Shown here in pieces: positions 19,926-30,235 of a DNA stretch of 64,000 bases. The notes under the pieces were generated by a model. It saw nothing but the letters and a program-made list of their open reading frames with translations, had not been told where the DNA came from and did no database searches. This stretch comes from Oceanobacillus damuensis (lineage in GTDB: Bacteria; Bacillota; Bacilli; Bacillales; Amphibacillaceae). Position 1 is the stretch's first letter, and every line of letters starts with the position of its first letter. Both the position numbers and the translations under genes were made by a program. The stretch lies in contig NZ_LQNF01000006.1 of NCBI RefSeq assembly GCF_001618145.1, positions 62,001-126,000 on the forward strand, written 5' to 3'.

Positions 19926-21596
19926 ATGAAATTGACTTTATTCTCAAGCCGTAAACGAAATGATATATTGGAAAAGTTGAAAGGCGAAACATTGGATGTG
20001 TTAGTGATTGGGGGAGGTATTACTGGAGCGGGAATTTCATTGGATGCTGCGACCAGAGGTTTGAAAACAGGCTTAGTGGAAATGCAGGATTTTGCTGCCG
20101 GTACATCAAGTCGGTCGACGAAACTCGTGCACGGAGGATTGCGTTACCTCAAGCAATTTGAAGTGAAAATGGTTGCTGAAGTTGGGAAGGAACGTGCGAT
20201 TGTATATGAAAATGGTCCCCACGTCACAACACCTGAATGGATGCTTCTTCCATTTTACAAAGGGAGTACCCTTGGTCCATTCACATCGAATATTGGTCTG
20301 CGTGTCTATGATTTTCTGGCTGGCGTAAAAAAGGATGAGCGCCGGTTAATGTTCAAGCCTGAAGAGGTGATGCAAAGGGAACCGCTCCTGAGAAAAGATA
20401 ATCTGCGGGGTGCTGGATTCTATGTGGAATACAAAACGGACGATGCGAGACTAACTATCGAAGTATTGAAGAAAGCAGTGGAGCATGGTGTACATGCGGT
20501 TAATTATGCAAGGGCAAACGAACTTCTATATGATGAATCAAATAAAGTTTGTGGAGTAATTATTGAGGATGCGATAAGTGGTGAGAAACACGAAATCAGG
20601 GCAAAAAAAATTATTAATGCATGTGGCCCATGGGTGGATCAGGTTAGGGAGATGGACGGTTCCAATTACGGAAAAACATTACATTTAACAAAAGGTGTAC
20701 ATTTGGTTTTTAAACAAGATGTATTTCCTTTACAGCAGGCAATCTACTTTGATGCACCGGATGGCAGGATGATATTTGCCATTCCACGTGATGATAAAAC
20801 GTATGTCGGTACAACTGATACAACCTATGATGGTGATATAGCCAACCCAGTGATGACTGAAAAGGACAGGGATTATCTGCTCAATGCCATTCATTATATG
20901 TTTCCCACACTTGAACTCACAGCTGAACATATAGATTCAAGCTGGGCTGGACTGCGCCCGCTTATTGCTGAGGAAAGCGCAGCAAGCCCGAGTGAGATTT
21001 CACGAAAAGATGAAATATTCATTTCAGATACAGGTCTGTTATCCATGGCTGGCGGGAAGCTTACCGGATATCGGAAAATGGCAGAACAGGCAGTGGATAC
21101 GATTGCAGATCAATTAAAAGCAGAAAAGGGAATTCTGTATTCCAAAAGCGAAACAAAGCAGCTTCCCATTTCCGGTGGTGCTGTTGGTGGCTCACAAGGG
21201 TTTAAAAAATACAAAGATCAAAAAATAAAAGAAGGCATTCGCTTGGGAATGGATTCCGAAAAGGCTGCTCAAATTGTCCAGCGCTACGGTTCCAATACGG
21301 CGATAGTGTTTGGGATATTTCAAGCGATAAAAGATGAGGCCAATAAGGAAATGATTGATCCATACGTGCTGACTGAATTAAACTATGCGATTGATTATGA
21401 GCTTGCATATAAACCCGCCGATTTCTTTATAAGAAGAACAGGGGCATTATTTTTCGACATAGACTGGGTTAAAAAGCACCAACAGCAGGTGATTGACTAT
21501 ATGGCGAAAACCCTGAAATGGACGAATAAACAAAAGGAAGATTATTCAGCTGAGCTGACGCAACTAATGCACGAGGCTGTAACGCCAATCAAATAA
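19926..21596 (+). CDS. glpD: Aerobic glycerol-3-phosphate dehydrogenase
   Basis: FAD-linked peripheral membrane enzyme that oxidises glycerol-3-phosphate to dihydroxyacetone phosphate and feeds electrons to menaquinone. It has 556 residues. An N-terminal FAD site LVIGGGITGAGIS (GGG at residues 29-31) is followed by TSSRSTKLVHGGLRYL and the C-terminal all-alpha domain. ATG 19926 preceded by AAGGGAG. Separate promoter from glpFK but the same GlpP-type leader. Its product enters the tpiA/gapA pathway encoded at 51-58 kb. Confidence 0.95.
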   Translation: MKLTLFSSRKRNDILEKLKGETLDVLVIGGGITGAGISLDAATRGLKTGLVEMQDFAAGTSSRSTKLVHGGLRYLKQFEVKMVAEVGKERAIVYENGPHVTTPEWMLLPFYKGSTLGPFTSNIGLRVYDFLAGVKKDERRLMFKPEEVMQREPLLRKDNLRGAGFYVEYKTDDARLTIEVLKKAVEHGVHAVNYARANELLYDESNKVCGVIIEDAISGEKHEIRAKKIINACGPWVDQVREMDGSNYGKTLHLTKGVHLVFKQDVFPLQQAIYFDAPDGRMIFAIPRDDKTYVGTTDTTYDGDIANPVMTEKDRDYLLNAIHYMFPTLELTAEHIDSSWAGLRPLIAEESAASPSEISRKDEIFISDTGLLSMAGGKLTGYRKMAEQAVDTIADQLKAEKGILYSKSETKQLPISGGAVGGSQGFKKYKDQKIKEGIRLGMDSEKAAQIVQRYGSNTAIVFGIFQAIKDEANKEMIDPYVLTELNYAIDYELAYKPADFFIRRTGALFFDIDWVKKHQQQVIDYMAKTLKWTNKQKEDYSAELTQLMHEAVTPIK

Positions 21597-21612
21597 GTTT
21601 AATACGATAAAG

Positions 21613-21643
21613 AAAAGCCAATCCCTATCGGTTGGCTTTTTTT
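21613..21643 (+). terminator. Terminator after glpD
   Basis: AAAAGCCAA/TTGGCTTTT stem with a 10-nt loop and T-run. Confidence 0.8.
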
Positions 21644-21807
21644 GATGTGTTATTCGTGTTCTGGACCGAAAGTAAATAAGGAACATGACGCTTGCATAAA
21701 GTTTTCTTACTTTTACAAGTTCATTTCAAATTTCTTCCAATCCTATATTAATAGGTATAAATATATGGTATACTTTTGACGAATGTTGCGAATTTAGGGG
21801 GATATTT

Positions 21808-22797
21808 ATGCACTTAAAAGATAAGGAAGTCAAAACAAATAACATTATCCCTTTTATTCCTGAAGGTGATTTTTACTTTACTAAAGGTGTAGAAGCTTTT
21901 CAAAAACGAAAATTTGATATAGCAATAAAATGGATGAAAAAAGCGACTGAAATGAAGCCTGAAGACCCATTGTATAAATGCCAAATGTCGATCATATATA
22001 CTGAAATCGGGGCGTATCATGCTGCAAATCAGCTCTTGACAAGTGTTTTGCAGTCAAGTGATTATATTGATTGTTATTACCTGATAGCAAATAATTACGC
22101 GCATCTAGGTTTATTGAGTGATGCCAAAAAATATGCAGATTCATATCTTGAAAAAGAACCTGACGGGGATTTCAGTGAAGAAGCAAAAAGTCTGCTGGAA
22201 ATGATAGATATTGATGAAGAAGACGATGAGGACTGGAATCTGGATGATGAAGATGAACTATTGATTTATCAGGAAACAGCCTTTTATCACCTGGAAAATA
22301 TGGAATGGGAAAAAGCAATTCCTATAATAGAAGAAATGATGACGATTTTCCCGGAGCATCGTATGGCGAAACACGATTATACACAAGCGCTTTTCTTTAC
22401 CGGACGTGAGAAGGAAGCAATTGATATGGAAGAGGAAATATTAGAGGAAGATCCAAGTTCTCTTTACAGCCATATTAATTTGGCGCTGTATTATTATGAA
22501 AAGGGTATGAAACAGGAATATGAAAATCATAGTCAGGCATTACTAAATATATATCCTATTCTTGACCAGCAAAAACTGCGTATTGCCATTACATTGGCAA
22601 GAACTGGCATCTATAAGGAAGCCTATTCGCGCTTTCGTATGATTCCGAAAGAAAAAGTGTCCAGTCATCTATCGTATTTTAAATGGTACAGTATTGCGGC
22701 CTTTCAGAACGGTGATCCAGGAAAAGCACTTGCTTTATGGGAAGAAGGGTGCAAAAGACATCCGAAGCTATCCAAAGAGGAAGGGCCATGGGTATAG
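21808..22797 (+). CDS. TPR-repeat protein (YvcD-like)
   Basis: A 329-residue cytoplasmic protein built from tetratricopeptide-like helical pairs: for example AFQKRKFDIAIKWMKKATEMKPEDPLYKC, then repeats around 60-110, 160-230 and 260-310. A strongly acidic stretch (DIDEEDDEDWNLDDEDE) divides the two halves near residue 135. TPR proteins are scaffolds; no partner can be named. In B. subtilis a TPR protein, YvcD, also lies just ahead of trxB, so it may be the counterpart, but that one is longer as I recall. Ribosome-binding site GGGGG before ATG. Confidence 0.75.
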   Translation: MHLKDKEVKTNNIIPFIPEGDFYFTKGVEAFQKRKFDIAIKWMKKATEMKPEDPLYKCQMSIIYTEIGAYHAANQLLTSVLQSSDYIDCYYLIANNYAHLGLLSDAKKYADSYLEKEPDGDFSEEAKSLLEMIDIDEEDDEDWNLDDEDELLIYQETAFYHLENMEWEKAIPIIEEMMTIFPEHRMAKHDYTQALFFTGREKEAIDMEEEILEEDPSSLYSHINLALYYYEKGMKQEYENHSQALLNIYPILDQQKLRIAITLARTGIYKEAYSRFRMIPKEKVSSHLSYFKWYSIAAFQNGDPGKALALWEEGCKRHPKLSKEEGPWV

Positions 22798-22884
22798 CTT
22801 CTGAGCAGAAAGATAGACGTAAGCTAAAGGATTTTATAAACTGAGTGTAGTTTAAAAATAATTAGATTTAAAGGGGCGGTTTAA

Positions 22885-23838
<954 letters not shown>

Positions 23839-23927
23839 TAAAAAATGTGTAAAAAAATTTACTATTAGTAATTGCTTTTTAACGGCACTGTAATACGCTC
23901 GAAATATAAATGGGGTACACTATAACT

Positions 23928-23998
23928 AACTAATTGACCCCCTTTTAATAGATAAATTAGTTTATTGCACAGGTGCATGTCACCTGTGCCTTTTTTTT
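23928..23998 (+). terminator. Double hairpin terminator after trxB
   Basis: A weak AT-rich stem AACTAATT/AATTAGTT (23928-23962), then a strong terminator GCACAGGTG/CACCTGTGC (23967-23989, loop CATGT) with eight T residues. Confidence 0.9.
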
Positions 23999-24232
23999 GC
24001 AACTGTTATTGTCAAGTTTGCGAATGGAAATGGCTTGTCTGCTTTTGTCGATTTTGCAATTTCCTTATATCCTTGTTGGATGGCATTCGTTCATAGTATA
24101 ATGGGGAGGAATCAGAAATTCATAAACAACAGAAATTATGAATGCAGGCTGGATGGGTTTGCATAGTTATAAAGAGAAGAAGGCACTGCCTAGTTTAACT
24201 TTCGTAATGTTTTAGAAGGGGAGAGAAACAAT
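23999..24232 (+). promoter_or_regulatory. Intergenic region and probable promoter of rapZ-yvcK-whiA
   Basis: The gap between trxB and rapZ is 394 bases. After the terminator it holds a likely SigA promoter, TTGTTG (24073-24078), 18-bp spacer, TATAAT (24097-24102), and a small inverted repeat ATTCATAA/TTATGAAT (24118-24143) in the presumed 5' leader. No coding potential or Nudix remnant is recognisable. Confidence 0.55.
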
Positions 24233-25114
24233 ATGAGTAATGAAAAGGAAACAAAATTGGTTATCATAACAGGTATGTCAGGTGCCGGAAAAACGGTTGC
24301 CATTCAAAGCTTTGAAGATCTGGGCTACTATTGTGTGGATAACCTCCCCCCTGCGTTATTGCCAAAATTTCTGGATTTGATGAAGGATTCCACCAATAAT
24401 ATTCGTAAAGTGGCGTTAGTAATGGATTTGCGTGGCAGAGAATTTTTTGATTCTTTGTTTGAAGCATTGGATATTTTGGGACATGAGGAGTGGCTTGAGG
24501 AACACATTCTTTTTCTGGATGCGAAGGATGAATCCCTCGTTACGCGCTACAAAGAAACCCGGCGTTCCCATCCGCTTTCCACTGGTGGCCTTCCACTAAA
24601 TGGCATTACAAAGGAACGGGAGATTCTTGATGAATTAAGAGGCAGGGCACAGCGAATTATTGACACCACAGCTTTGAAGCCACGTGAATTGCGGGAGAAG
24701 ATACTTAAAATCTATTCTGAAGAGAAACAAGAAATTTTTTCCGTTCACTTTCTTTCCTTTGGTTATAAATATGGCTTGCCTATCGATGCAGATCTGGCAT
24801 TCGATGTTCGTTTTCTGCCAAACCCTCATTACGTTGCAAACCTTCAACCGCTAACCGGATTGAATCAGGATGTTTCATCCTATGTTTTTAAATGGTCCGA
24901 TACACAAAAGTTTAATGAAAAAGTGATGGACCTACTGAAATTTATGCTCCCCCAGTATAAAAAAGAAGGTAAATCCCAGCTTGTTGTAGCTATAGGATGT
25001 ACAGGAGGGCAGCATCGCTCCGTGGCAATAGCAGAGTATTTTGCAAGAGAGCTATCTTCTGCCTACATTACTCATGTAAGTCATCGGGATATTGATAAAA
25101 GAAAGGGACATTAA
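24233..25114 (+). CDS. rapZ: RapZ/YvcJ nucleotide-binding protein
   Basis: A P-loop protein of 293 residues. E. coli RapZ adapts RNase E to a small RNA; the B. subtilis orthologue YvcJ binds and hydrolyses GTP/ATP and affects competence, and its RNA role is less clear. Walker A GMSGAGKT is at residues 14-21, and the C-terminal motif [12 protein letters not shown] is invariant in the family. ATG follows AAGGGGAGAG. First gene of a tight rapZ-yvcK-whiA unit, ending one base before yvcK. Confidence 0.93.
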   Translation: MSNEKETKLVIITGMSGAGKTVAIQSFEDLGYYCVDNLPPALLPKFLDLMKDSTNNIRKVALVMDLRGREFFDSLFEALDILGHEEWLEEHILFLDAKDESLVTRYKETRRSHPLSTGGLPLNGITKEREILDELRGRAQRIIDTTALKPRELREKILKIYSEEKQEIFSVHFLSFGYKYGLPIDADLAFDVRFLPNPHYVANLQPLTGLNQDVSSYVFKWSDTQKFNEKVMDLLKFMLPQYKKEGKSQLVVAIGCTGGQHRSVAIAEYFARELSSAYITHVSHRDIDKRKGH

Positions 25115-25115
25115 T

Positions 25116-26078
25116 ATGAGTAAGCAAAAATTGCCCCGGGTGGTTGTGATTGGTGGAGGAACTGGCATGCCAGTTCTATTGAGAGGTCTTAAAAATCTGC
25201 CGATTGACCTCACAGCACTTGTAACGGTCGCCGATGATGGCGGAAGCACCGGGAGAATAAGAAATGAAATGGCAATTCCTGCACCAGGTGATATACGAAA
25301 TGTGATTGCAGCATTATCCGATGCGGAGCCAATGCTGCTTGAATTATTTCAGCACCGATTTTCTGAAGGCAACGGACTTTCCGGCCATTCCATGGGAAAC
25401 CTGCTGCTTGCGGCCATGACGTCGGTGACTGGAAATTTTAATACGGGAATTAAAGAAATATCACGCGTACTAAACGTTAAAGGAAAGATCTATCCGATTT
25501 CCAATGAGAACATGTCACTTCATGCCGAAATGGAAGATGGAACAATCATATCGGGTGAATCGAGTATACCTCTATCCAACAAGCGGATTAAGCGTGTTTT
25601 TTTAAGGCCCCAGCCAGTAAAGCCACTTCCTAATGCTGTTCGGGCGATTGATGCAGCCGACCTCGTCGTCATTTCACCAGGCAGCCTGTATACGAGCATT
25701 ATGCCGAATCTGATTATTCCACAGGTTAAAGAGGCGCTAAGGGATACAAAAGCGAAAGTCGTTTACGTTTGTAATGTTATGACGCAGGCTGGAGAGACTA
25801 CAGGGTATACTGCTTCTGATCATGTGAAAGCTATCAGCGATCATATTGGTCAAGGATGCATAGATGCTATTGTCGTGCATAATGAAGTGATAGATCAATC
25901 CATACGTGCTATTTATGCAGAAGAGAATGCTTCTCCTGTCGAATATGATATGGAGCGACTGTTTGATATGGGTCTGGAAATTATAGAAGGTGATATCATC
26001 GATCATTCTCAATCTACACTGCGTCATGATAATCATAAAATTGCTAAATTATTATATTCCATTATGGAAATAAAATAG
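25116..26078 (+). CDS. yvcK: YvcK gluconeogenesis/morphology factor
   Basis: A CofD-like UDP-sugar-binding protein of 320 residues; in B. subtilis it is needed for growth and correct shape on gluconeogenic carbon sources and for PBP1 placement. The N-terminus VVVIGGGTGMPVLLRGLK is its nucleotide-binding loop, followed by TVADDGGSTGRIR and PGDIRN. ATG 25116 is preferred over an in-frame TTG at 25092 that lies inside rapZ; GAAAGGGA serves as ribosome-binding site. Confidence 0.93.
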   Translation: MSKQKLPRVVVIGGGTGMPVLLRGLKNLPIDLTALVTVADDGGSTGRIRNEMAIPAPGDIRNVIAALSDAEPMLLELFQHRFSEGNGLSGHSMGNLLLAAMTSVTGNFNTGIKEISRVLNVKGKIYPISNENMSLHAEMEDGTIISGESSIPLSNKRIKRVFLRPQPVKPLPNAVRAIDAADLVVISPGSLYTSIMPNLIIPQVKEALRDTKAKVVYVCNVMTQAGETTGYTASDHVKAISDHIGQGCIDAIVVHNEVIDQSIRAIYAEENASPVEYDMERLFDMGLEIIEGDIIDHSQSTLRHDNHKIAKLLYSIMEIK

Positions 26079-26113
26079 ATCATTTGTAGAAAAATGGTAA
26101 AGGAGGGGTCAAC

Positions 26114-27067
26114 ATGTCCTTTGCTTCCGAGATAAAAAAGGAATTAACAACGATGGAAATAGATGAATGCTGTAAATTCGCAGAACTTGCAGCTTTAATT
26201 CGGATGAATGGGGCAGTTTCACTTTCCAGACAGGAATATGCGCTTGATGTACAGACTGAAAATGCTGCAATAGCGAGAAGAATCTATACATTGATTAAAT
26301 CCAGCTATTCCTTGCCAGTGGAACTGCTCGTTCGCAAGAAGATGAAGCTGAAAAAGAATAATGTATATATTGTTCGAATGAAAGAAGATGTACAGCAATT
26401 TCTTGAAGATCTAGACATTATCCGCGACCAATATACAGTGGTAAGGACGATTTCAAAAAAATATGGGGATAAATCATGCTGTAAAAGATCTTATCTGCGT
26501 GGTGCATTTCTTGCAGGTGGCTCCATCAATAATCCTGAAACTTCCTCATATCACCTTGAAATCTTTAACTACTATCAGGAGCATAATGATGCATTATGTG
26601 AGCTGATCAATTCTTTCGATTTACGTGCACGGACACTTGAACGTAAGAATGGTTATATCGTATACATTAAAGAGGCTGAGAAAATTACGGAGTTTTTAAG
26701 CATTATAGGTGCACATAAAGCTTTATTCAAGTTTGAAGATGTACGAATTGTCAGGGATATGCGTAATTCGGTCAATAGACTGGTGAATTGTGAAACAGCT
26801 AATCTCAATAAGACAATCGGTGCTGCCTTCCGTCAGATTGAGAATATCAGGCTGATTGAAAATACAGTAGGTCTGGACCAGCTTCCGGACAAATTGCAGG
26901 AAATAGCAAAATTACGTGTGCAGCATGAAGATGTTTCATTAAAGGAATTAGGGGAACTAGTTACAGGTGGCAAAATCTCCAAGTCGGGTGTAAACCATCG
27001 ATTGAAAAAAATTGATGACTTTGCAGATCGGATTAAGCGCGGAGAAAAAACTATCACAAATAAATAA
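26114..27067 (+). CDS. whiA: WhiA-family DNA-binding protein
   Basis: A 317-residue protein with an N-terminal LAGLIDADG-like fold lacking nuclease residues ([17 protein letters not shown]) and a C-terminal helix-turn-helix ([25 protein letters not shown]). In Streptomyces WhiA activates sporulation genes; in B. subtilis it influences cell division and chromosome segregation. AGGAGGGG before ATG. Last gene of rapZ-yvcK-whiA; crh follows behind its own probable promoter. Confidence 0.93.
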   Translation: MSFASEIKKELTTMEIDECCKFAELAALIRMNGAVSLSRQEYALDVQTENAAIARRIYTLIKSSYSLPVELLVRKKMKLKKNNVYIVRMKEDVQQFLEDLDIIRDQYTVVRTISKKYGDKSCCKRSYLRGAFLAGGSINNPETSSYHLEIFNYYQEHNDALCELINSFDLRARTLERKNGYIVYIKEAEKITEFLSIIGAHKALFKFEDVRIVRDMRNSVNRLVNCETANLNKTIGAAFRQIENIRLIENTVGLDQLPDKLQEIAKLRVQHEDVSLKELGELVTGGKISKSGVNHRLKKIDDFADRIKRGEKTITNK

Positions 27068-27104
27068 ACCTAACAGAAAATTAATACTTCTGGTACTCAA
27101 TACA

Positions 27105-27113
27105 TGTTATAAT
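27105..27113 (+). promoter_or_regulatory. Possible extended -10 promoter of crh
   Basis: TGTTATAAT (TG plus TATAAT at 27108-27113), no clear -35. The 115-nt leader to crh contains a hairpin, AGCTCA/TGAGCT (27162-27178). Confidence 0.4.
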
Positions 27114-27228
27114 ACGGATAATTTAAAGGAAACAGGTTAATAAAAATATATATGGACAGTAAGCTCAGATTTTGAGCTGCTGTGTAATTTGGATTGTTAG
27201 CGTTTACGATTTGGGGAGGATGAGATAC

Positions 27229-27483
27229 TTGGTAAAGAAGTCGGTAAAAGTTGAATTAGAAACAGGTTTGCAGGCAAGACCTGCAGCCCAGTTTGTCCAG
27301 GAAGCCAACCGCTATTCTGCACATTTGTTTCTTGAAAAAGATGGAAAAAAGGTAAATGCGAAAAGTATCATGGGTCTGATGAGTCTGGCAATCACCAAAG
27401 GTGAAATGATCACACTGGTTGCAGAAGGCCCCGATGAACAGGAAGCTCTGAACCATTTGGCTTCATTTGTAGAGGAACAATAA
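27229..27483 (+). CDS. crh: Catabolite repression HPr-like protein Crh
   Basis: An 84-residue HPr paralogue. Gln15 replaces the phosphorylatable His of HPr (TGLQARPAA) while Ser46 is kept (KSIMGLMSL), the defining combination for Crh: no PTS transfer, but HprK phosphorylation and CcpA co-repression. In B. subtilis Crh also binds methylglyoxal synthase. The open frame reaches 27172, but TTG 27229 lies seven bases after GGGGAGGA and gives exact alignment of residues 15 and 46. A terminator shared with convergent clpP follows. Confidence 0.95.
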   Translation: MVKKSVKVELETGLQARPAAQFVQEANRYSAHLFLEKDGKKVNAKSIMGLMSLAITKGEMITLVAEGPDEQEALNHLASFVEEQ

Positions 27484-27578
27484 TTTAAGTTATGGCAAAT
27501 GTCTAAGTCTTAGGGCTGGTGCTTTCGTTATACGTTTGCAGGTAGGAAAGCTTTAGGTGCTATTCTATTGACCAAAAA

Positions 27579-27605
27579 AAATCCCTTTCATATGGAAAGG
27601 GATTT
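27579..27605. terminator. Bidirectional terminator between crh and clpP
   Basis: Perfect stem AAATCCCTTTC/GAAAGGGATTT with a run of A on the left (T-run for minus-strand clpP) and TTTT on the right for crh. Confidence 0.85.
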
Positions 27606-27617
27606 TCTGATTGCATA

Positions 27618-28208
27618 TTATTTTTCTTCTTTGCGTTCAAGAATCTTATCGATTAAACCATACTCAACAGATGCTTGTGCTGTCATGAAGTTATCACGTT
27701 CTGTATCGCGCTCGATGACTTCAAGTGGCTGACCGGTTTTCTGGGCCATAATTTCATTCATTCTGCGTTTAATTTCAATGATTCGTTTTGCATGGATTTC
27801 AATGTCGGTAGCTTGTCCTTGTGTACCACCTAATGGCTGGTGAATCATAATTTCACTGTTTGGCAACGCGTAACGCTTTCCTTTTTCACCGGCAGTAAGG
27901 AGAAATGCACCCATTGATGCTGCCATACCGATGCAGATAGTTGATACGTCTGGTTTAATGAAATTCATCGTATCGTAGATTGCCATTCCAGCTGTAATGG
28001 AGCCACCTGGTGAGTTAATGTATAAAGAAATATCTTTGTCCGGATCCTCTGCCTCCAAGAATAATAATTGGGCTACGATAGAGTTTGCTACATTGTCATC
28101 AATGCCGCTCCCCAATAAAATGATGCGGTCTTTAAGCAAGCGTGAATAAATATCATATGCACGTTCTCCACGGTTGGTTTGTTCAATAACTGTAGGCACT
28201 AAATTCAT
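27618..28208 (-). CDS. clpP: ATP-dependent Clp protease proteolytic subunit
   Basis: The barrel-forming serine protease that works with ClpX, ClpC or ClpE; 196 residues. The catalytic triad Ser98 ([11 protein letters not shown]), His123 (IMIHQPLGG) and Asp172 is in place, and [25 protein letters not shown] is the standard N-terminus. GGGAGGAT precedes the ATG. Single-gene transcript with a CtsR-box promoter upstream, convergent with crh. Confidence 0.97.
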   Translation of the reverse strand: MNLVPTVIEQTNRGERAYDIYSRLLKDRIILLGSGIDDNVANSIVAQLLFLEAEDPDKDISLYINSPGGSITAGMAIYDTMNFIKPDVSTICIGMAASMGAFLLTAGEKGKRYALPNSEIMIHQPLGGTQGQATDIEIHAKRIIEIKRRMNEIMAQKTGQPLEVIERDTERDNFMTAQASVEYGLIDKILERKEEK

Positions 28209-28256
28209 TTTAAAATCCTCCCTTAGTCTGTAACGTGTTACATTAGTTATATTTTC

Positions 28257-28286
28257 ATAATAGCTTAATGGTCAATAAAGGTCAAA
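28257..28286 (-). promoter_or_regulatory. clpP promoter with CtsR operator
   Basis: On the minus strand: -35 TTGACC (28280-28285), 17-bp spacer, -10 TATTAT (28257-28262). On the plus strand GGTCAATAAAGGTCAAA (28270-28286) is a direct heptad repeat with one mismatch to the CtsR consensus RGTCAAANANRGTCAAA. It covers the -35, so CtsR should repress and heat release it. Confidence 0.85.
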
Positions 28287-28402
28287 CGAAAACATTCAGC
28301 TTTGAATAAAAAATATACTTCTCCATGTTTCCCTTTTTTTTCCTTTATAAACCTGCTTCGATGAATTGGCAGTCCTTCATTTGTTTGACTCGTAATTTAG
28401 AC

Positions 28403-28431
28403 TTGTTTATATAGGCAATAGGCGTTATAAT
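28403..28431 (+). promoter_or_regulatory. Promoter of tRNA-Arg
   Basis: TTGTTT (28403-28408), 17-bp spacer, TATAAT (28426-28431), about 28 bases before the mature tRNA. Confidence 0.75.
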
Positions 28432-28458
28432 ATTCTATGTGTCAATTTTATACGATAT

Positions 28459-28534
28459 GCGCCCGTAGCTCAGTTGGATAGAGCACTGGTTTCCGGTACC
28501 AGGTTTGCCGGGGGTTCGAATCCCTCCGGGCGCG
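28459..28534 (+). tRNA. tRNA-Arg (anticodon CCG)
   Basis: A 76-nt cloverleaf: acceptor GCGCCCG/CGGGCGC with discriminator G, D-arm GCTC-AGTTGGATA-GAGC, anticodon stem CTGGT/ACCAG around loop TTCCGGT giving CCG (reads CGG, Arg), and T-loop TTCGAAT. The 3' CCA is not encoded. It marks the border between core genes and the accessory block that follows. Confidence 0.95.
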
Positions 28535-28546
28535 CTTATCACATCA

Positions 28547-28580
28547 GGGGCAAGAGAATTCAATATTTCTCTTGTCCTTT
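28547..28580 (+). terminator. Terminator after tRNA-Arg
   Basis: CAAGAGAA and TTCTCTTG pair in a long stem, with G-rich flank and a TCCTTTTC tail. Confidence 0.7.
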
Positions 28581-28649
28581 TCATAACGATTTTACATAAT
28601 TGCTGAATCAGCCGTATACCGCAAATAAAAAGTTCACGGAGGGATAGAT

Positions 28650-30014
28650 ATGTTGTTGGACAGCCCATACAGAGAAGAAATTATCGAAACCGTTTTCGAG
28701 AAATCAAACTTTTGCTTTGTCGTTGTGGATGATCAGGGATTGGTTACATATCTGAATGATAATTACTGTCAGTTTATTGATGTTAAATTGGAAGAAGCGA
28801 TTGGAAAACATGTAGAAGATGTTATTGAAAATACACGAATGCACACGGTAGTAAAGACCGGAAAAGAGGAAATTGCCGATATTCAGTACATTCGGGGAAA
28901 TTACATGATAGCCAATAGGGTGCCATTATACTCAGAGGGTAAAATCGTTGGCGCAGTTGGGACGGTTTTATACCGCGACACGAAAGAATGGATGAAGATG
29001 AACGCCCATATTAGGGATCTTCTGATGGAAATTGAACATTACCGGAAAAAACTGATGGACCAAAGTGGTGCAACCTACACCCTTAGTGATATTGTTGGCA
29101 GCTCCGAACAGTTGAATAAAGTAAAGGAAAAAGTAAAGAAAGTTTCTGCAGGTGATGTTTCCGTCTTGCTTAAAGGGGAAAGCGGGACAGGGAAAGAACT
29201 TTTTGCCCATAGTATCCATCATTTAAGTGAGCGGAGCAGCAAGCCTTTTATAAAAATTAATTGTGCAGCGATTCCGGAAGAATTACTTGAATCCGAACTG
29301 TTTGGGTATGTGGAAGGTGCATTTACCGGAGCGAGAAAAGACGGAAAACTAGGAAAGTTTCAGCTTGCTGACGGTGGTACACTTTTTTTGGACGAGATTG
29401 GCGATATGCCATTAAATGCCCAGGTTAAAATTCTTCGTGTACTGCAGGAAGGCGAGGTGGAATCGATAGGGTCAGAGAAGACCCAAAAAGTTGACGTGCG
29501 AATTATCGCTGCTACGAATCAGCCATTGGAAAAATTGATAGAAGAAAATCGTTTTCGGGAGGATTTATTTTATCGCATCAATGTTGTTCAAATTAAAATT
29601 CCTCCACTTCGGGAAAGACCTGAAGACATTAGGGTAATTGCCAATTACTTGCTAGGGAAAATTACAAGGAATTCCGGTAAAAGGGTGATGGGGTTAGAAG
29701 ATGCTGTAAAAGACCTCTTCATGAATTATCGGTGGCCCGGCAATGTGCGGGAACTCGAGAACGTCATTGAGTCTGCCGTCCATCTTACCCAATCTGACGT
29801 GATCAGGTTGGAGGACCTTCCGGAACAGATGAAGGCTAATCCCTTTGCTGTAAAGCAGGGGACGAGCTTAAAGGACATTTTGAGCCATACGGAAAAGCAT
29901 GCAATTGAGCAGGCATTAAAAAAAGTGAATGGAGATAAAGTGAAAGCAGCCAAATCATTAGGCATTGGTAAATCAAGTTTTTATGAAAAATTGAAAAAGC
30001 ATGGAATAGCTTAG
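28650..30014 (+). CDS. Sigma-54-dependent transcriptional activator (PAS-AAA+-Fis HTH)
   Basis: A bacterial enhancer-binding protein of 454 residues. An N-terminal PAS sensor (about 8-115) precedes the AAA+ domain with Walker A GESGTGKE (176-183), the sigma-54-contacting loop GAFTGA (223-228), Walker B LFLDEIGD, and an arginine-finger region. The C-terminus (about 410-450) is a Fis-type helix-turn-helix. It lacks a receiver domain, so the PAS probably senses a metabolite or redox state. It directly precedes a -24/-12 promoter and the ketone-body genes, which are its likely targets; rpoN is at 48.7 kb. GGAGGG before ATG. Confidence 0.9.
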   Translation: MLLDSPYREEIIETVFEKSNFCFVVVDDQGLVTYLNDNYCQFIDVKLEEAIGKHVEDVIENTRMHTVVKTGKEEIADIQYIRGNYMIANRVPLYSEGKIVGAVGTVLYRDTKEWMKMNAHIRDLLMEIEHYRKKLMDQSGATYTLSDIVGSSEQLNKVKEKVKKVSAGDVSVLLKGESGTGKELFAHSIHHLSERSSKPFIKINCAAIPEELLESELFGYVEGAFTGARKDGKLGKFQLADGGTLFLDEIGDMPLNAQVKILRVLQEGEVESIGSEKTQKVDVRIIAATNQPLEKLIEENRFREDLFYRINVVQIKIPPLRERPEDIRVIANYLLGKITRNSGKRVMGLEDAVKDLFMNYRWPGNVRELENVIESAVHLTQSDVIRLEDLPEQMKANPFAVKQGTSLKDILSHTEKHAIEQALKKVNGDKVKAAKSLGIGKSSFYEKLKKHGIA

Positions 30015-30110
30015 TCCGGATTTCAGGAAAATATTCCGGTAAAATGGAAAACGATAAAAAGCGTAGATGAAGAAAGGGCTTTCATTCAATTGGTTATTGT
30101 TGGAACCCTC

Positions 30111-30130
30111 TTTTCCGAAATTCCGGAAAA
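30111..30130. promoter_or_regulatory. Candidate upstream activating site for the sigma-54 activator
   Basis: TTTTCCG and CGGAAAA form perfect 7-bp inverted arms around AAATTC, about 60 bases before the -24 element. Related half-sites (GGAAAATATTCC, 30026-30037) lie upstream. Typical placement for enhancer-binding protein sites; the binding protein is inferred. Confidence 0.55.
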
Positions 30131-30190
30131 ATGCATTTTTTACTATCCTGCTTAAGCCTGTTAAAATAGTATTTACTTAAAAATAACATT

Positions 30191-30206
30191 TGGCATGGTT
30201 TTTGCT
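30191..30206 (+). promoter_or_regulatory. Sigma-54 (-24/-12) promoter of the ketone-body operon
   Basis: TGGCATGGTTTTTGCT matches the consensus TGGCAC-N5-TTGCW with GG and GC exactly ten bases apart. It lies 30 bases before the scoA start. Confidence 0.9.
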
Positions 30207-30235
30207 GAAAGATAAGTGGAAGGGAGTGTAATTTT

